Notes: generated from the sequence alone by a model not told the origin. 64,000 bases of DNA from an uncultured Gammaproteobacteria bacterium (GCA_913060695.1 CAJXUA010000001.1:124001-188000), one strand, 5' to 3'; shown: positions 47,560-58,044, numbered from the stretch's first letter. Translations and numbers: made by a program.

Positions 47560-49260
47560 TTAGCGTGCACGCGTCGCGATGCGGCGATACTCGCGATAAG
47601 CGGGGGTCCAGAAATTTCGTTCGATGACCTCTAGTAACTCATCGTCTGACATCTCACGGGCATGCCCTTGGCTCATCGCCATTTTCGCAACCGCGAAGGC
47701 GATCTTGCGGCTGATCTGCGGCAAGTCTGTTAGCGGCGGAAGAATCGAAGCCGAAGGCTCTTCGATCTGTGGCGAGTTCTCAGATAAGGTGATACTGGCG
47801 ATCATGAGCATCTCGTCAGTGACGCGTGCCGATTTGCAGGCGATTACACCAAGCCCTATGCCCGGGAAAATATAACTATTATTACATTGTGCGATTGCAT
47901 AGGTTTTGCCGTTGTATTCCACTTTTCCGAACGGGCTGCCTGTGGCTACAATCGCGCGCCCTTGAGTCCATTCCAGCACTTGCGCAGGATGTGCCTCGAC
48001 GTGGCGAGAGGGATTGCTCAATGGCAGAATGATGGGCCGTGGGCAATTCCCGTGCATCTGGCGCACCACACGCTCCGTGAACAACCCTGCCTTTCCTGAG
48101 ACTCCTATGAGTACGCTGGGCGCAACATTATTGACCACATCGAATAGGGTTGCGTACTGGCTGTCACCCTCCAAGGTCCACGCGCTGAGCGACTCAGTGG
48201 GCTGCATGAGCTTCTCTTGGAAATCCATGAGACTCTCCATGCCCACCGTAAGTAGCCCATAGCGGTCTACCATGAATATCTGAGCACGTGCCTGTGCATC
48301 GCTTAGGCCCTCGGCGATCATCGCGCTGATGATCAGCTCCGCAATGCCGCAGCCGGCCGAGCCTGCGCCCACAAAGACTATCCTCTGTTCGCTAAGCTTC
48401 TCTTCCTTCTTCCGGCATGCAGCAAGCAAAGTGCCGAGGGTAACGGCAGCTGTGCCCTGAATATCGTCATTGAAACAGCACACCCGATCGCGGTGACGCT
48501 GCAGAATTGGCATCGCATTGGGTTGGGCGAAGTCCTCGAACTGAATGAGTACGCCCGGCCAGCGCTCCTGCGCGGCGTCGATAAACTGATCGACGAAGGC
48601 GTCATACTCTTCCCGCCCAATGCGCGGGTGGCGCATGCCCATATACATGGGGTCGTCCAGCAGTGTTTGATTATTAGTGCCGACATCCAAGGCCACTGGC
48701 AGCGTATAGGCAGGGCTGATGCCTCCGCCTGCGGTGTAGATTGAGAGTTTACCGATGGTGATGCCCATGCCACCTATACCCTGGTCGCCTAGGCCTAACA
48801 CGCGCTCACCATCAGTTACGACGATGACCTTTACTTTGTCTTTGGTCACGCTGTGCATGATGTCGCTCATGTACTCGCGCTCCTCGTAGGAGACGAAGAT
48901 GCCACGGGCGCTGCGGTAGATGTCCGAGAAATGCTCGCAAGCATCGCCTACGGTCGGGGTGTAGATGATGGGTAGCATCTCGACCAAGTGCTCGCTAATG
49001 AGGCGATAGAAGAGAGTCTCGTTGTTGTCTTGAACGGCGCGCAGATAGATATGCTTATTAATCGGCTCGTCGAAGCTGCGATATTGCATATAGGCGCGCT
49101 CGACCTGACCCTCGATACTCTCGTAGCGCGGTGGCAATAGGCCCAGCAGATTAAAGGTGCGTCTTTCCCGCTCAGTGAAGGCGGCGCCTTTGTTCAATAG
49201 GGGCGTTTCGAGGAGAGTAGGTCCAGCGTAGGCTATGTACAGCGGTTTGCGAGAGGACAT
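47560..49260 (-). CDS. maeA: NAD-dependent malic enzyme
   Basis: The enzyme converts malate to pyruvate and CO2 with NAD reduction. Start at ATG 49260 ([14 protein letters not shown]) matches the MaeA N-terminus and gives 566 residues; upstream in-frame starts are unlikely. NLLGLLPPR, the Tyr of YTPTVGDAC, the metal-binding FEDFAQPNA and FNDDIQGTA and the NAD motif [13 protein letters not shown] are present. It stands alone. Confidence 0.96.
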   Translation of the reverse strand: MSSRKPLYIAYAGPTLLETPLLNKGAAFTERERRTFNLLGLLPPRYESIEGQVERAYMQYRSFDEPINKHIYLRAVQDNNETLFYRLISEHLVEMLPIIYTPTVGDACEHFSDIYRSARGIFVSYEEREYMSDIMHSVTKDKVKVIVVTDGERVLGLGDQGIGGMGITIGKLSIYTAGGGISPAYTLPVALDVGTNNQTLLDDPMYMGMRHPRIGREEYDAFVDQFIDAAQERWPGVLIQFEDFAQPNAMPILQRHRDRVCCFNDDIQGTAAVTLGTLLAACRKKEEKLSEQRIVFVGAGSAGCGIAELIISAMIAEGLSDAQARAQIFMVDRYGLLTVGMESLMDFQEKLMQPTESLSAWTLEGDSQYATLFDVVNNVAPSVLIGVSGKAGLFTERVVRQMHGNCPRPIILPLSNPSRHVEAHPAQVLEWTQGRAIVATGSPFGKVEYNGKTYAIAQCNNSYIFPGIGLGVIACKSARVTDEMLMIASITLSENSPQIEEPSASILPPLTDLPQISRKIAFAVAKMAMSQGHAREMSDDELLEVIERNFWTPAYREYRRIATRAR

Positions 49261-49428
49261 TGAGTGCTCATATAAAAGGCAAGTGATGGTGCCATTGTAC
49301 ATAATAGCGTTCGTTCGCGTCGAACAGTTCCAATAGTCATTGTCATGAATCTGTAGTCTCTAAGTCGCGAAACGGCAATGTTTGAGCATTAGGCTAGTGC
49401 ATTTCTTGGTCAGCGAAGAATTCCTATC

Positions 49429-50412
49429 TTGAAGTGTACACAGAAGAACTCTAAGTTTAATTTTTACTTACGATGCCTGCTCGGCCGAATCGTACCGATG
49501 GGCTTGTATCGCATGTATCTTCATGCCCATCTCAATTCGATACGCGCGGCGGATCGCGATGCCATCGAGGCGCGGGTCAGTTACTACAATAAGCGTAATA
49601 GTAGCTTTGCTGTGAGCGCTACAAGCAACACGCTCGGGCAACTGAGCCCCAAGCAGCAATCGGCCTATTACTACGATCTGCGCACTGTCCTGCGTTACTT
49701 TCCTAGTAACTTAAAGTTTCATCATGAATTCGGTGACGTGATTAAGGTGCCGCCCCAGGCAAGCATCGTGAAGAGTCGCCCAATTGCCGGTGACAACAGC
49801 AACTCCATTATTCTTAAACTCAATAGTGTGCGGCACTATGTGTTTGCGAAAGACAAGCTAGCATTCTTGGACAAGAAAGATATGGTGGTTTGGCGTGGCA
49901 AGGCCAAACCCGAGCATTGTCGCGCCCAGTTGGTTAAGAACTGGTTTGCACATCCGCGCTGCGATATTGGCCAATCTAATAAGGTGCCAATTGGCTCCAA
50001 TTCTCGCATGCGCAAAACCTTTCTCACGATTGAGGAACAGCTGCGCTACAAGTTTATCCTGTCGGTGGAAGGCAATGATGTAGCGACTAACCTGAAGTGG
50101 ATAATGTCTTCAAACTCGCTTTGCTTCATGCGCAAGCCGCGCTACGAAACGTGGTTTATGGAGGGCCTGTTGCAGGCGGGTGTACACTATGTATTACTAA
50201 AAGATGACTTCTCGGATATTGAGGAGAAGATCGATTTCTTTAGTAAGCACCCGGAGGCAGCGTTAGAGATAATTGACAATGCGCAGCGCTGGGTCGCTCA
50301 GTTCCGCAATGCAGCGGTGGAGCGTCAAATCGGTTTGCAGGTAATGCAGAAGTATTTCGAAAACTCGGGACAGTTGCTCGATTCTCCTAGCCTAAGCTTG
50401 AGCGAGGCCTGA
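49429..50412 (+). CDS. Family 90 glycosyltransferase (CAP10/LpsA-like)
   Basis: The 327-residue product (TTG or later start possible; no signal peptide) contains the GT90 core: VVWRGKAKP, KFILSVEGNDVATNLKWIM and RYETWFMEGLLQAGVHYV. Members add xylose or other sugars to LPS, capsule or glycoproteins. It stands alone between the malic enzyme and a TonB receptor, with a hairpin after the stop, so the acceptor glycan is unknown. Confidence 0.85.
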   Translation: MKCTQKNSKFNFYLRCLLGRIVPMGLYRMYLHAHLNSIRAADRDAIEARVSYYNKRNSSFAVSATSNTLGQLSPKQQSAYYYDLRTVLRYFPSNLKFHHEFGDVIKVPPQASIVKSRPIAGDNSNSIILKLNSVRHYVFAKDKLAFLDKKDMVVWRGKAKPEHCRAQLVKNWFAHPRCDIGQSNKVPIGSNSRMRKTFLTIEEQLRYKFILSVEGNDVATNLKWIMSSNSLCFMRKPRYETWFMEGLLQAGVHYVLLKDDFSDIEEKIDFFSKHPEAALEIIDNAQRWVAQFRNAAVERQIGLQVMQKYFENSGQLLDSPSLSLSEA

Positions 50413-50431
50413 GAAAATCCTCAAGCCTCGC
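50402..50431. terminator. Hairpin between GT90 and TonB receptor genes
   Basis: GCGAGGC/GCCTCGC form a 7-bp stem with inner TGAG/CTCA pairing. It spans the end of the GT90 gene and sits 9 bp from the receptor stop. Confidence 0.65.
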
Positions 50432-50439
50432 CGCAGGCA

Positions 50440-52614
50440 TTAGAAACTGCCGTTAATCTTAAAGCTATACTGAATGCCCTGGCCCTGATGCCAGCTTTCG
50501 TACTCTTCTAACACATTGTCCGAAGCTCTTCCTACGTAGCGGAAGCGTTCGCGGAATTGTTGCCCGTTAGTGATAGCGCCCGCATCGAAACGATAAGTAA
50601 TGCCACGGCGATCGACATGTTCTAGGAACAGATTCACGCGGGGCTCACCCACAGACTTCTCGATATCGTCGATGTCATAGCGAGACATGCCGCCGTCGAT
50701 TCGATCGAAATATTGCATGCCCCAATTAGCGCGTATCGAAGGCAAGTCGTGCCTGAATTCCAAGGTGAAGCGACCGCGTTGGTAGTTCTGGAAGCGGCGC
50801 TCAATGCCGAGGAAAGGATCGGTGATCTCCGAGTCCTGCACGTTCAGAGTGCTCGTGAGCAATAGGTTCGGCAAATTGATCATGCCCATGCGCACACTAG
50901 CACTCAAGTTCATGCCGTACTGCCAGCCGTCACCGGCATTGCCATTGGCCGACTGCAAGCTACTTTCTACTCGCGTAACGTCGATGCGCTCGATGACATC
51001 GTGATGTTTGAAGTAGAAGAAATCTGAGGTCAAAACGCCCACGTCATTAGGAATACGGTACTCGGTGCGTAAGTTGTACTTCCACAGCCATTCCTGTCTT
51101 AGTTCTGCATTACCAGCCTGCGTTGCTGCATCGTTGTCCTGGTCGTCGTTTGCGGCAACGAAATCGCTGAAGCTGAGTTGATTGACGGCCTTCTCGATAG
51201 TGCCGCGTATCTGCAGATTTGAGGTCATGTCGTAGCGGAAATCAACTTTAGGTTTCACGAAACTAAAGTCACGCTCGTTCTGGACATCGCCGGTTTGAGT
51301 AATGGTCGATGTCTCGTACAACAGAGTCGTTTCGAGGCTCATTTTTGGATTGATCTGCCAATTGTGAATGGCAAAGGGCTCGTAGCGAAGCTCTTCTACT
51401 TGCGAGTTTGCATTGCTCACTTTCTGTGGCACGAGGCCACCCGCCGCAGCAGAGGGAGTGCCGGTGCTGCTGAGTAGTCCATAAATGAGCTCAGAGTCTA
51501 AAATGGTTTGCGCACGTTCCACGCCAAATTCGAAATCCTGCGTTTCTGTAAAGCCCATCGTGAAGGAGCTGCGCACGATGCGTTCATCCGTAACTGCTTT
51601 GGTGTCAATGAAGAGATTTTTCTGTGCGCTGTCATCGTTGAGCAGTACGAAACGCTCACGAGTTGTGTTGTTGTTCTCTTTGTTCGCAATCGCGAGTAGT
51701 TTGAAACGATTGCCTGAGCTCGTTCGGTACTCATAGTCGCCGCCTAGCTCCCAGTTGTCTTGCTCATTCGGAATATCTTCGAGCTCGATGGAGAGAGTGT
51801 TGGGATTAGCCTTTAGGTCGGTGATGGCGCGGCGAACGTCAGTTGGACCGTCGGTTATGCCGATCAGTGCATTGACACGGGCGCTGCTATTGGCAGTGAT
51901 GTCGTAGCTCAAATTGGTGCTCAACTCATAGCTCATCTGGTCGCGTATGCGATTTTCCTTAATTGCGTCATTCGGCGAAAAATCTCCAAGCGTACTGACT
52001 TCGCGGCTCAATGAATGGACATAGCGAGACGAGGCATTGGCACTAAAAAGGTAATTGAAATCGCCACTCTGACCGCTTAATGCTGCGGAGCCACCTGGGC
52101 GAACCTCAGCATCGAAGGCGCGACTGAAATTAGCCTCATAGGAAACGCTATTGGAGGAAAGCTCTTCGCTTAGCACTACATTGATTACTTGGCCACTGCC
52201 GCGCACGTCGAGATCGCCAGAGGTGCCACGAATAATTTGAATCTCGTTGACCTGCGAGGCGGAGATGCGTCGGAGTACATCGCTGGTTTGGTTACTCTTA
52301 CCCGCAGTACGCTTGCCGTTGATTAGGACTTCGTTGCCGCCACTGCCACCACCAAAGCCGCGGCCACCGGAACTAGCATTACCACCACCAAAACCACCGG
52401 GCGGGCCACCGCCGCCACTCAAACCGGGAATTCGGTCGAGCATATCCTGTGCAGAAGTAGGGGCGTATTCAACAAAATAGTCCGCCGGATAGACTACGGT
52501 CGAGTCTTCCCCATCGGTCTGTTGAGCGTTTACGAGGGTTGGTGAAAAGAGTAGGGCTGCGATTGCCGTCTGAAGAATGAATGCCTTTGAGCGCCGGGTA
52601 GAGAGAAAAACCAT
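50440..52614 (-). CDS. TonB-dependent outer-membrane receptor with Gly-rich plug
   Basis: ATG 52614, with AAAGG upstream, gives 724 residues. Features are a signal peptide (ALLFSPTLVNAQ), then a plug with AQDMLDRIPG, a Gly/Pro stretch (about 60-95, including GGGGPPGGFGGG), NEVLINGKRTAG, the EIQIIRGTSGDLDVRGSG barrel entry and a C-terminal barrel ending in aromatic Phe (FKINGSF). Such receptors import siderophores, sugars or other large substrates. No nearby gene identifies the ligand. Confidence 0.88.
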   Translation of the reverse strand: MVFLSTRRSKAFILQTAIAALLFSPTLVNAQQTDGEDSTVVYPADYFVEYAPTSAQDMLDRIPGLSGGGGPPGGFGGGNASSGGRGFGGGSGGNEVLINGKRTAGKSNQTSDVLRRISASQVNEIQIIRGTSGDLDVRGSGQVINVVLSEELSSNSVSYEANFSRAFDAEVRPGGSAALSGQSGDFNYLFSANASSRYVHSLSREVSTLGDFSPNDAIKENRIRDQMSYELSTNLSYDITANSSARVNALIGITDGPTDVRRAITDLKANPNTLSIELEDIPNEQDNWELGGDYEYRTSSGNRFKLLAIANKENNNTTRERFVLLNDDSAQKNLFIDTKAVTDERIVRSSFTMGFTETQDFEFGVERAQTILDSELIYGLLSSTGTPSAAAGGLVPQKVSNANSQVEELRYEPFAIHNWQINPKMSLETTLLYETSTITQTGDVQNERDFSFVKPKVDFRYDMTSNLQIRGTIEKAVNQLSFSDFVAANDDQDNDAATQAGNAELRQEWLWKYNLRTEYRIPNDVGVLTSDFFYFKHHDVIERIDVTRVESSLQSANGNAGDGWQYGMNLSASVRMGMINLPNLLLTSTLNVQDSEITDPFLGIERRFQNYQRGRFTLEFRHDLPSIRANWGMQYFDRIDGGMSRYDIDDIEKSVGEPRVNLFLEHVDRRGITYRFDAGAITNGQQFRERFRYVGRASDNVLEEYESWHQGQGIQYSFKINGSF

Positions 52615-52659
52615 CAACTGAAGCCTTTGAAAAATGAGCCGCCGAATGCGAACCGTCAA

Positions 52660-52986
52660 TAATGGGTCACGAATTGTACTGGTAAATACCGTGAAAGCCC
52701 TGATTTTGTTACAAACTGCTATGAATTAGTTGGCAAAAGTGACGATTTGAAGCGGTTAAGGCGCTATTTTAGCTCCTCAACGAGTGCCACTTGCGACCAA
52801 TAGCTTCATGCATAGTCGCCGGCGTTCAAGGGCTGCGGTATTGCGCGCCCGACAATCGCGTTGGCAAAGTCTTTGATTTCAAGCCGTGCAAGCACACTTG
52901 CCGTTATTATCTGGGACAGCCATGTCTCCGAGTACTTTTAGACTTAAGTCACGAACTTCGTGGGCTCGACACTTCCATGGCCCTTA
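52660..52986. other. Upstream region of the TonB receptor gene; weak Cys-rich frame
   Basis: This gap should carry the receptor promoter. A plus-strand frame opens at TTG 52791 and ends at 52994 with the suggestive Cys spacing FKPCKHTCRYYLGQPCLR. It has no ATG or GTG start and only a weak GAG ahead of TTG. It could be a small Cys-protein gene or chance. Confidence 0.3.
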
Positions 52987-53229
52987 TTATTTAGGTCCTG
53001 GTCGTTCGCCTAGGCAATGCAGCGCGTCTATAAGCTTTTGAAGCATCTCGCCCTCGTTGCGATTGCTGTCCATTCCTTCTCCCTCTGCCGCTTGCAACTG
53101 TTCCACGTCATATTCCCAGCGCCGTAGTAATTCAATCTTTTGTGCCTTGTTGAGGTCCTTAGAGTTCACTATCTGTGCAGGGGAGTCGAAACTGGCACGT
53201 GGATCTTGCAATAATTCCTCAAATCTCAT
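52987..53229 (-). CDS. Small conserved hypothetical protein
   Basis: ATG 53229 is chosen because AAAAGGAGC lies 7 nt upstream; the longer open frame has no such site. The 80-residue acidic, helical protein reads like a small family with QKIELLRRWEYDVEQLQ followed by a Glu-rich stretch, seen in Pseudomonas-like genomes. No function is known to me. It has no signal or membrane segment. Confidence 0.65.
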   Translation of the reverse strand: MRFEELLQDPRASFDSPAQIVNSKDLNKAQKIELLRRWEYDVEQLQAAEGEGMDSNRNEGEMLQKLIDALHCLGERPGPK

Positions 53230-53503
53230 GATCGAGCTCCTTTTAGAGTTGTTGATAAATAAATTGTGTAAGCAGAAGGCGCGTGAATCGCTGGCACGGT
53301 CTGCCAAATTGCGAAGCCATAATAAGCAAGACTTCGAATCACAAATCATGAAAACATTGCAAAATTGCGGCGTCAAATCGCTAGTTTAGGACATTCTATA
53401 CCTGAGGGCATTAAGCCTGGCCATGAGCCAATACGAATTGTGCTAGTCTATTCACAGAATTAATATCCGATCATTCCGTGGCACTCTATGTGCAGGAGTT
53501 AAC

Positions 53504-54718
53504 ATGAAAATACAGGCCGCTTTCTGGATTATTATTGCGTTTTCAATGCAAGTAGCCCAATCCCAAGCCCAAGTCGATAATCCTCATTCTGACGAGACTA
53601 TCGCTACTGTGCGGGAAGTCTACGATGGCACATTCTTGCCAGACATTGGCGCCAATACCTTTCGCAATATCGATCGCCTATTCTCCACACGTATTGTAGA
53701 GACTGGGAGCCATGTCTATCCTTTACCCACTAGAGAAAAACCCATCGCCAATATCAGTATCGAGTCTAACGGTCGTAGTTACGATCTTTATGACTACTTA
53801 GCGGTAAATCGTGTTAGTGGCTTGCTTGCGATTAAAGATGGCGAGGTGGCGTACGAGACCTATCAGTTAGGAAACACACCAAGGACTCGGTGGATGTCGA
53901 TGTCGATTGCCAAGTCCATCACGGCAACACTAATTGGTGCGGCGATCAAGGATGGTTACATTGCAGGCTTAGACTCCCAGTTAGTTGACTATATTCCCGC
54001 GCTCGAAGGTAGTGCTTATGACGGAGTCACCGTGCAGCAAGTGCTGCAGATGACCTCGGGGGCTGGTTGGAACGAGACTTATACCGATCGCAGCTCCGAT
54101 AGGCGCGAGCTACTCGAGGCGCAGATCGCCCAGGAAGAGGGTGGCATGCTGAGAGTGATGGCGAACCTAGAGCGCGTGGCCGAACCTGGCTCGCGCTGGA
54201 ACTACAGCACCGGCGAAACGCAAGTAGCGGCAGAACTACTGCACGCCGCCATTGAGCGCCCGATCTCCGAATACCTCACCGAGAAGATCTGGGGGAATAT
54301 GGGGATGGAGTCGCAAGCAAACTGGTGGCTAGAGTCTCCAGGGGGGATCGAAGTCGGGGGCAGTGGCTTTTCGGCGACACTAAGAGACTACGGTCGTTTT
54401 GGTCAATTTCTACTCGACGAAGGCGTCGTCAATGGCGCGCCAGTGCTACCGGACGGCTGGGTGAAACGCGCCTCTCAGCCCAATATAATCAACGGCGAAG
54501 AGGTGGAATATGGCTTCATGCTATGGCCCGAGATGAATGCTCAGGGCAGCATACATGAGGAGGCTTACGAGGCCGTCGGTATCTTCGGGCAGTTCATCTA
54601 CGTCAATCCGCGAGAGAACGTAGTAATCGTGGTGTGGAGTGCGCGCTCAAAACCAGAAGCCACAACGGTAATCGCTGAAGCGGACTTCTTCGCAGCAATG
54701 ACTCGCGCACTTCGTTAG
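53504..54718 (+). CDS. Secreted class C beta-lactamase-fold serine hydrolase
   Basis: The 404-residue product has a signal peptide (about 1-22) and the beta-lactamase/esterase motifs: catalytic Ser134-x-x-Lys137 (SIAK) and Tyr in WNYSTGE (about 231). The third motif is not the classical KTG (possible variant near the C-terminus). It is likely a D,D-peptidase, esterase or amidase rather than a drug-resistance enzyme. A secreted zinc protease gene follows after 236 bp. Confidence 0.82.
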   Translation: MKIQAAFWIIIAFSMQVAQSQAQVDNPHSDETIATVREVYDGTFLPDIGANTFRNIDRLFSTRIVETGSHVYPLPTREKPIANISIESNGRSYDLYDYLAVNRVSGLLAIKDGEVAYETYQLGNTPRTRWMSMSIAKSITATLIGAAIKDGYIAGLDSQLVDYIPALEGSAYDGVTVQQVLQMTSGAGWNETYTDRSSDRRELLEAQIAQEEGGMLRVMANLERVAEPGSRWNYSTGETQVAAELLHAAIERPISEYLTEKIWGNMGMESQANWWLESPGGIEVGGSGFSATLRDYGRFGQFLLDEGVVNGAPVLPDGWVKRASQPNIINGEEVEYGFMLWPEMNAQGSIHEEAYEAVGIFGQFIYVNPRENVVIVVWSARSKPEATTVIAEADFFAAMTRALR

Positions 54719-54954
54719 CAGTGCAGGGCGGCACTTCAGCAGCACGCGCGAAAGTAATAAATTACGCAGCAAATTAGATACTCCCGTTGGCGCAAAGCCT
54801 CTTGGCGCGAACATTGCCTCTTGGACTCTGGGTTTTGTGCTGCTTTGCTTCTACAAAAGTAGTAGAGGCGATGTTAATCTCATTGCGCTTCCCTATAAAT
54901 CTAACAAACTCCACTCTTTTCAAAGATGGTCTCAACCAGACCGAGGTAATTGGA

Positions 54955-57408
54955 ATGAATTTTAGGAATTCTCTAGGACGGGCATTGCGTTATTCGCGCA
55001 TAAATTGCTCTCGCGCCGTAGTGGCTCTTGCACTGTTATCGTTCACATCACTGTCCAGTGCACAGAGTTTGCCCTCTATCGAAGACAAAGTTGCGAATAC
55101 GACACGCATGGAAGGCTTCTTCAACATTTTTTGGGACGAAGCTAACGGCAAGATGTACTGGGAGATCGACAAGCTCGATACCGAGTTTCTCTATGCTATC
55201 TCCATGGCATCCGGCCTAGGCTCCAACCCTGTCGGCATCGACCGCGGCCAGCTAGGCGGTACTTATATATTGAGTGCTAAGCGAGTGGGTCCGAGAGTGC
55301 TTCTGGTCGAGCCCAATTACCGCTACCGTGCAGATAGTGCGAACCCATTGGAGCGACAGGCAGTCGTCGACGCCTTTGCGCCCTCGGTGCTGTGGGGCTT
55401 CGACATAGCAGCTACCAGCGGCAGCAGCATTCTAGTTGATGCCACTGACTTCTTCCTGCGCGATGCCCGTAACGTGATTGGCAATATTTCGCGCCGCAAT
55501 CAAGGCAACTATACCTTGGACAAAGGTCGCAGCGCTTTCTATCTCGAGAACACCAAGACATTCCCAGAGAATATCGAGATCGAAACGATGCTCACCTTTG
55601 GCAGCAATAATCCTGGTAATTTGGTAAATCAGGTCGCTGCCTCGGGCGAGTCTGTCACCTTGAGGCAGCATCATTCCTTTGTGAAGCTTCCGGATGACAA
55701 CTACAAGACTCGAGTCTCAGACCCTCGTATCGGCACCAATGGCCCGACTGTTTACGACTACAGCACGGCGATCGGCGACGACATGATGGTACGTCTGGTT
55801 GGTCGTCATCGCCTCGAGAAGAAAGACCCTAACGCTGCGCGCTCAGAGGCCGTTGAGCCTATTGTCTATTATGTCGACTCGGGTACGCCGGAGCCTGTCA
55901 AGAGTGCGCTGATTGCGGGCGCAAGTTGGTGGAATCAGGCTTACGAGGCCGCAGGATTCATCGATGCCTTTCAAGTTCGGGAGTTACCCGCGGGTGCCGA
56001 CCCGCAGGATGTGCGCTATCACATGATCCACTGGACTCATCGTCAGACTCGCGGCTACTCCTATGGTGCGTCCGTGATGGATCCGCGCACCGGAGAGATC
56101 ATTAAGGGCAATGTGAATCTTGGCAGCCTTCGTCTACGCCAAGACTATCTCCATGGACAGGGCCTAGTTCCCGGATTCGAATATCTTGAAGTGGTTGCGG
56201 ACAATAATGAGGCGTCCGTAAACATGGCGCTGGACAGAGTACGTCAGCTCTCCGCGCATGAAGTAGGGCATACCTTGGGTTTTCCGCACAATTATTTGGG
56301 CAGCGCTACTGGTCGAGAGAGTGTAATGGACTACCCGGCACCTTTGGTCGAGATAAGGGATGACGGAAAGCTGGATCTTTCTAATGCCTATCCCCAAAGA
56401 ATTGGCGAATACGATAAGTTGGCGGTTCGCTATGCTTACGAACAGTTCGCACCAGGCGCAGACGAGGCTGAAGAGTTAGCGAAGATTGTGCGCGAGAGTC
56501 TGGATCGAGGTCTATTGTTCATGGACCATAACAACAATAGTTTTGTGGGTGCTGGGCATCAGTTCGCAGGCGTCTGGGACAATGGCGACAACTTAGTCGA
56601 TCAACTTAAGCACGAGATCGAAGTGCGTCGCATAGGCTTGGCCAATTTTAGTGAGGCGATGATTCGCAATGGCGAGCCAATCTCAGAACTAGAGTATGTG
56701 CTGTTGCCTTTGTACATGCATCATCGCTTTCAGCTCAATTCTGCAGCGCAGAGCATAGGCGGCGCAGACTATCTCTACTCGCTTAGGGGCGACGGACAAG
56801 TGCCGTTTACGATTATCGATGGCGAGGAGCAAAGAGATGCATTGGAGACAGTGTTGTCCACTTTAGATGTAGACTTCCTCACGCTTCCGCAGAGCATACT
56901 CGCACTGCTGCCACCATCTGCATTCCGGCACAGTCAGGGCGAAGTATTCCCAGGTAACACCGGTTTGTTATTCGATGCGCTGGGCGCCGTAGAAGGCTCA
57001 GCGAACCTAACAGTCCAATCTGTTCTGCATCCGGAGAGAATGGCGCGACTAATCGCCTACGGCAGCATGGGTGACTATCCAAGCCTAGAAGAAGTAGTTG
57101 ATCGCCTATTAGAAGTGACATGGGGCGCTGATGTGCCAGATAGTGAGTATAAAACTGCGGTGTTGCACGTTGCCCAACGCGTGACAGTGAATGAGATGAT
57201 GGTGCAGGCAAGTAGTGATGAAAGTTCGGGTGAGGTCAAAGCAGTGCTTGCTGATCGTTTAAATAAATTGGCAGGGGAACTGGAAAGCATGCGCAATCCT
57301 AGTCCTTATCAGGCTAGCGCCGCGGCCGATATCCGCCGCTGGCAAGGGCGCTCTGAGGGCGCGATTCCAGGTCCAGCGTTGGAGATGCCTTCTGGCGACC
57401 CGATCTAA
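54955..57408 (+). CDS. Secreted zinc-dependent metalloprotease
   Basis: ATG 54955 is preferred because GAGG lies ahead and the signal peptide (VVALALLSFTSLSSAQ, about 27-42) then starts correctly; the frame is open for 56 codons more upstream without a signal. The 817-residue protein has a zinc site HEVGHTLGFPHN (HExxHxxGxxH) in its middle and a family-typical N-terminal half with RMEGFFNIFWDE. It resembles the DUF5117/DUF4953 zinc peptidases often exported by gammaproteobacteria. Substrate unknown. Confidence 0.85.
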   Translation: MNFRNSLGRALRYSRINCSRAVVALALLSFTSLSSAQSLPSIEDKVANTTRMEGFFNIFWDEANGKMYWEIDKLDTEFLYAISMASGLGSNPVGIDRGQLGGTYILSAKRVGPRVLLVEPNYRYRADSANPLERQAVVDAFAPSVLWGFDIAATSGSSILVDATDFFLRDARNVIGNISRRNQGNYTLDKGRSAFYLENTKTFPENIEIETMLTFGSNNPGNLVNQVAASGESVTLRQHHSFVKLPDDNYKTRVSDPRIGTNGPTVYDYSTAIGDDMMVRLVGRHRLEKKDPNAARSEAVEPIVYYVDSGTPEPVKSALIAGASWWNQAYEAAGFIDAFQVRELPAGADPQDVRYHMIHWTHRQTRGYSYGASVMDPRTGEIIKGNVNLGSLRLRQDYLHGQGLVPGFEYLEVVADNNEASVNMALDRVRQLSAHEVGHTLGFPHNYLGSATGRESVMDYPAPLVEIRDDGKLDLSNAYPQRIGEYDKLAVRYAYEQFAPGADEAEELAKIVRESLDRGLLFMDHNNNSFVGAGHQFAGVWDNGDNLVDQLKHEIEVRRIGLANFSEAMIRNGEPISELEYVLLPLYMHHRFQLNSAAQSIGGADYLYSLRGDGQVPFTIIDGEEQRDALETVLSTLDVDFLTLPQSILALLPPSAFRHSQGEVFPGNTGLLFDALGAVEGSANLTVQSVLHPERMARLIAYGSMGDYPSLEEVVDRLLEVTWGADVPDSEYKTAVLHVAQRVTVNEMMVQASSDESSGEVKAVLADRLNKLAGELESMRNPSPYQASAAADIRRWQGRSEGAIPGPALEMPSGDPI

Positions 57409-57435
57409 TATTGTTCTTGATTAGAATGTAGATAT

Positions 57436-57476
57436 AAAAAAAGCGAAGAGCGCAATGTGCACTCTTCGCTTTTTTC
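57436..57476. terminator. Bidirectional intrinsic terminator
   Basis: A 9-bp stem AGCGAAGAG/CTCTTCGCT with an inner GCA/TGC stem is flanked by an A run on the left and a T run on the right. It can end both the metalloprotease and the convergent YHS gene. Confidence 0.9.
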
Positions 57477-57519
57477 GTTCTAGCCGATCGATTAAGCGTG
57501 GAGAACGTCTTATATCAAA

Positions 57520-58044
57520 TCAATCATTTATCTTCAGATTGCCCGCGGCAATAGCGAGGTCATAACGTAGGCGTGCATTGTCTATATTGCGCGCTGTGTC
57601 TTGTAGGAAAGTTGTGCGTACATCGAGGCGTCCATTGAGCACTAACAGATTGCCTATGCGAACCGCAGTGCGGGGGTCGCCTCGGGCGGTAAGATTGCCA
57701 AAGCTCATGCCTAGGGCGCAGTGCCCGCCAACAAAAGGTAGATATTGATTGCTGCCATTGTCCTGTGTAGCGGCCTCAAACGTGGTCTTGTTCGCAGCAC
57801 TCGAGAAACACCAGCTAACTCCTTTTGCCGTGGCCTTGAAGGCGCCACAATTGGCCTCCACGATCATATGCTCGTCATAGGCAGCGACTAGATCGTAGGC
57901 AACTAGATTGCCGTCGGCCATGCGCGAGAAGCCAATCCCATCGTTATTGATAATGGCATCTGGCATTTGCTGAGCAAACGCTGCTGCGCTAAATCCTAGA
58001 AGGGTGGCGAAAGTTGCTATCACTATCAGCAAGCGATGCTTCAT
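57520..58044 (-). CDS. Secreted YHS-domain-like protein
   Basis: The 174-residue product has a signal peptide (ending AAAFAQ). The mature part fits the YHS pattern used by many secreted bacterial proteins: VAYDLVAAYDEHMIVE, an SWCFSSAANKTTFEA strand, YLPFVGGHCALG and NLLVLNGRLDV. In YHS proteins these motifs sit around metal or cofactor sites, but the function of secreted ones is not established. The Cys pair (GVSWCF and GHCALG) may matter. Confidence 0.7.
   Translation of the reverse strand: MKHRLLIVIATFATLLGFSAAAFAQQMPDAIINNDGIGFSRMADGNLVAYDLVAAYDEHMIVEANCGAFKATAKGVSWCFSSAANKTTFEAATQDNGSNQYLPFVGGHCALGMSFGNLTARGDPRTAVRIGNLLVLNGRLDVRTTFLQDTARNIDNARLRYDLAIAAGNLKIND

Noticed and set aside
49261-49302. 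14-codon upstream extension of the malic enzyme
   Set aside because: The conserved MaeA N-terminus begins at ATG 49260; the extension has no family support.
53504-54718. Antibiotic-resistance beta-lactamase
   Set aside because: The SxxK and YxT-type motifs are shared with esterases and peptidases, there is no clear KTG, and the context shows no resistance genes.
54787-54954. 56-codon N-terminal extension of the zinc protease
   Set aside because: It would bury the signal peptide inside the protein; the later ATG has a ribosome site and begins a normal signal.
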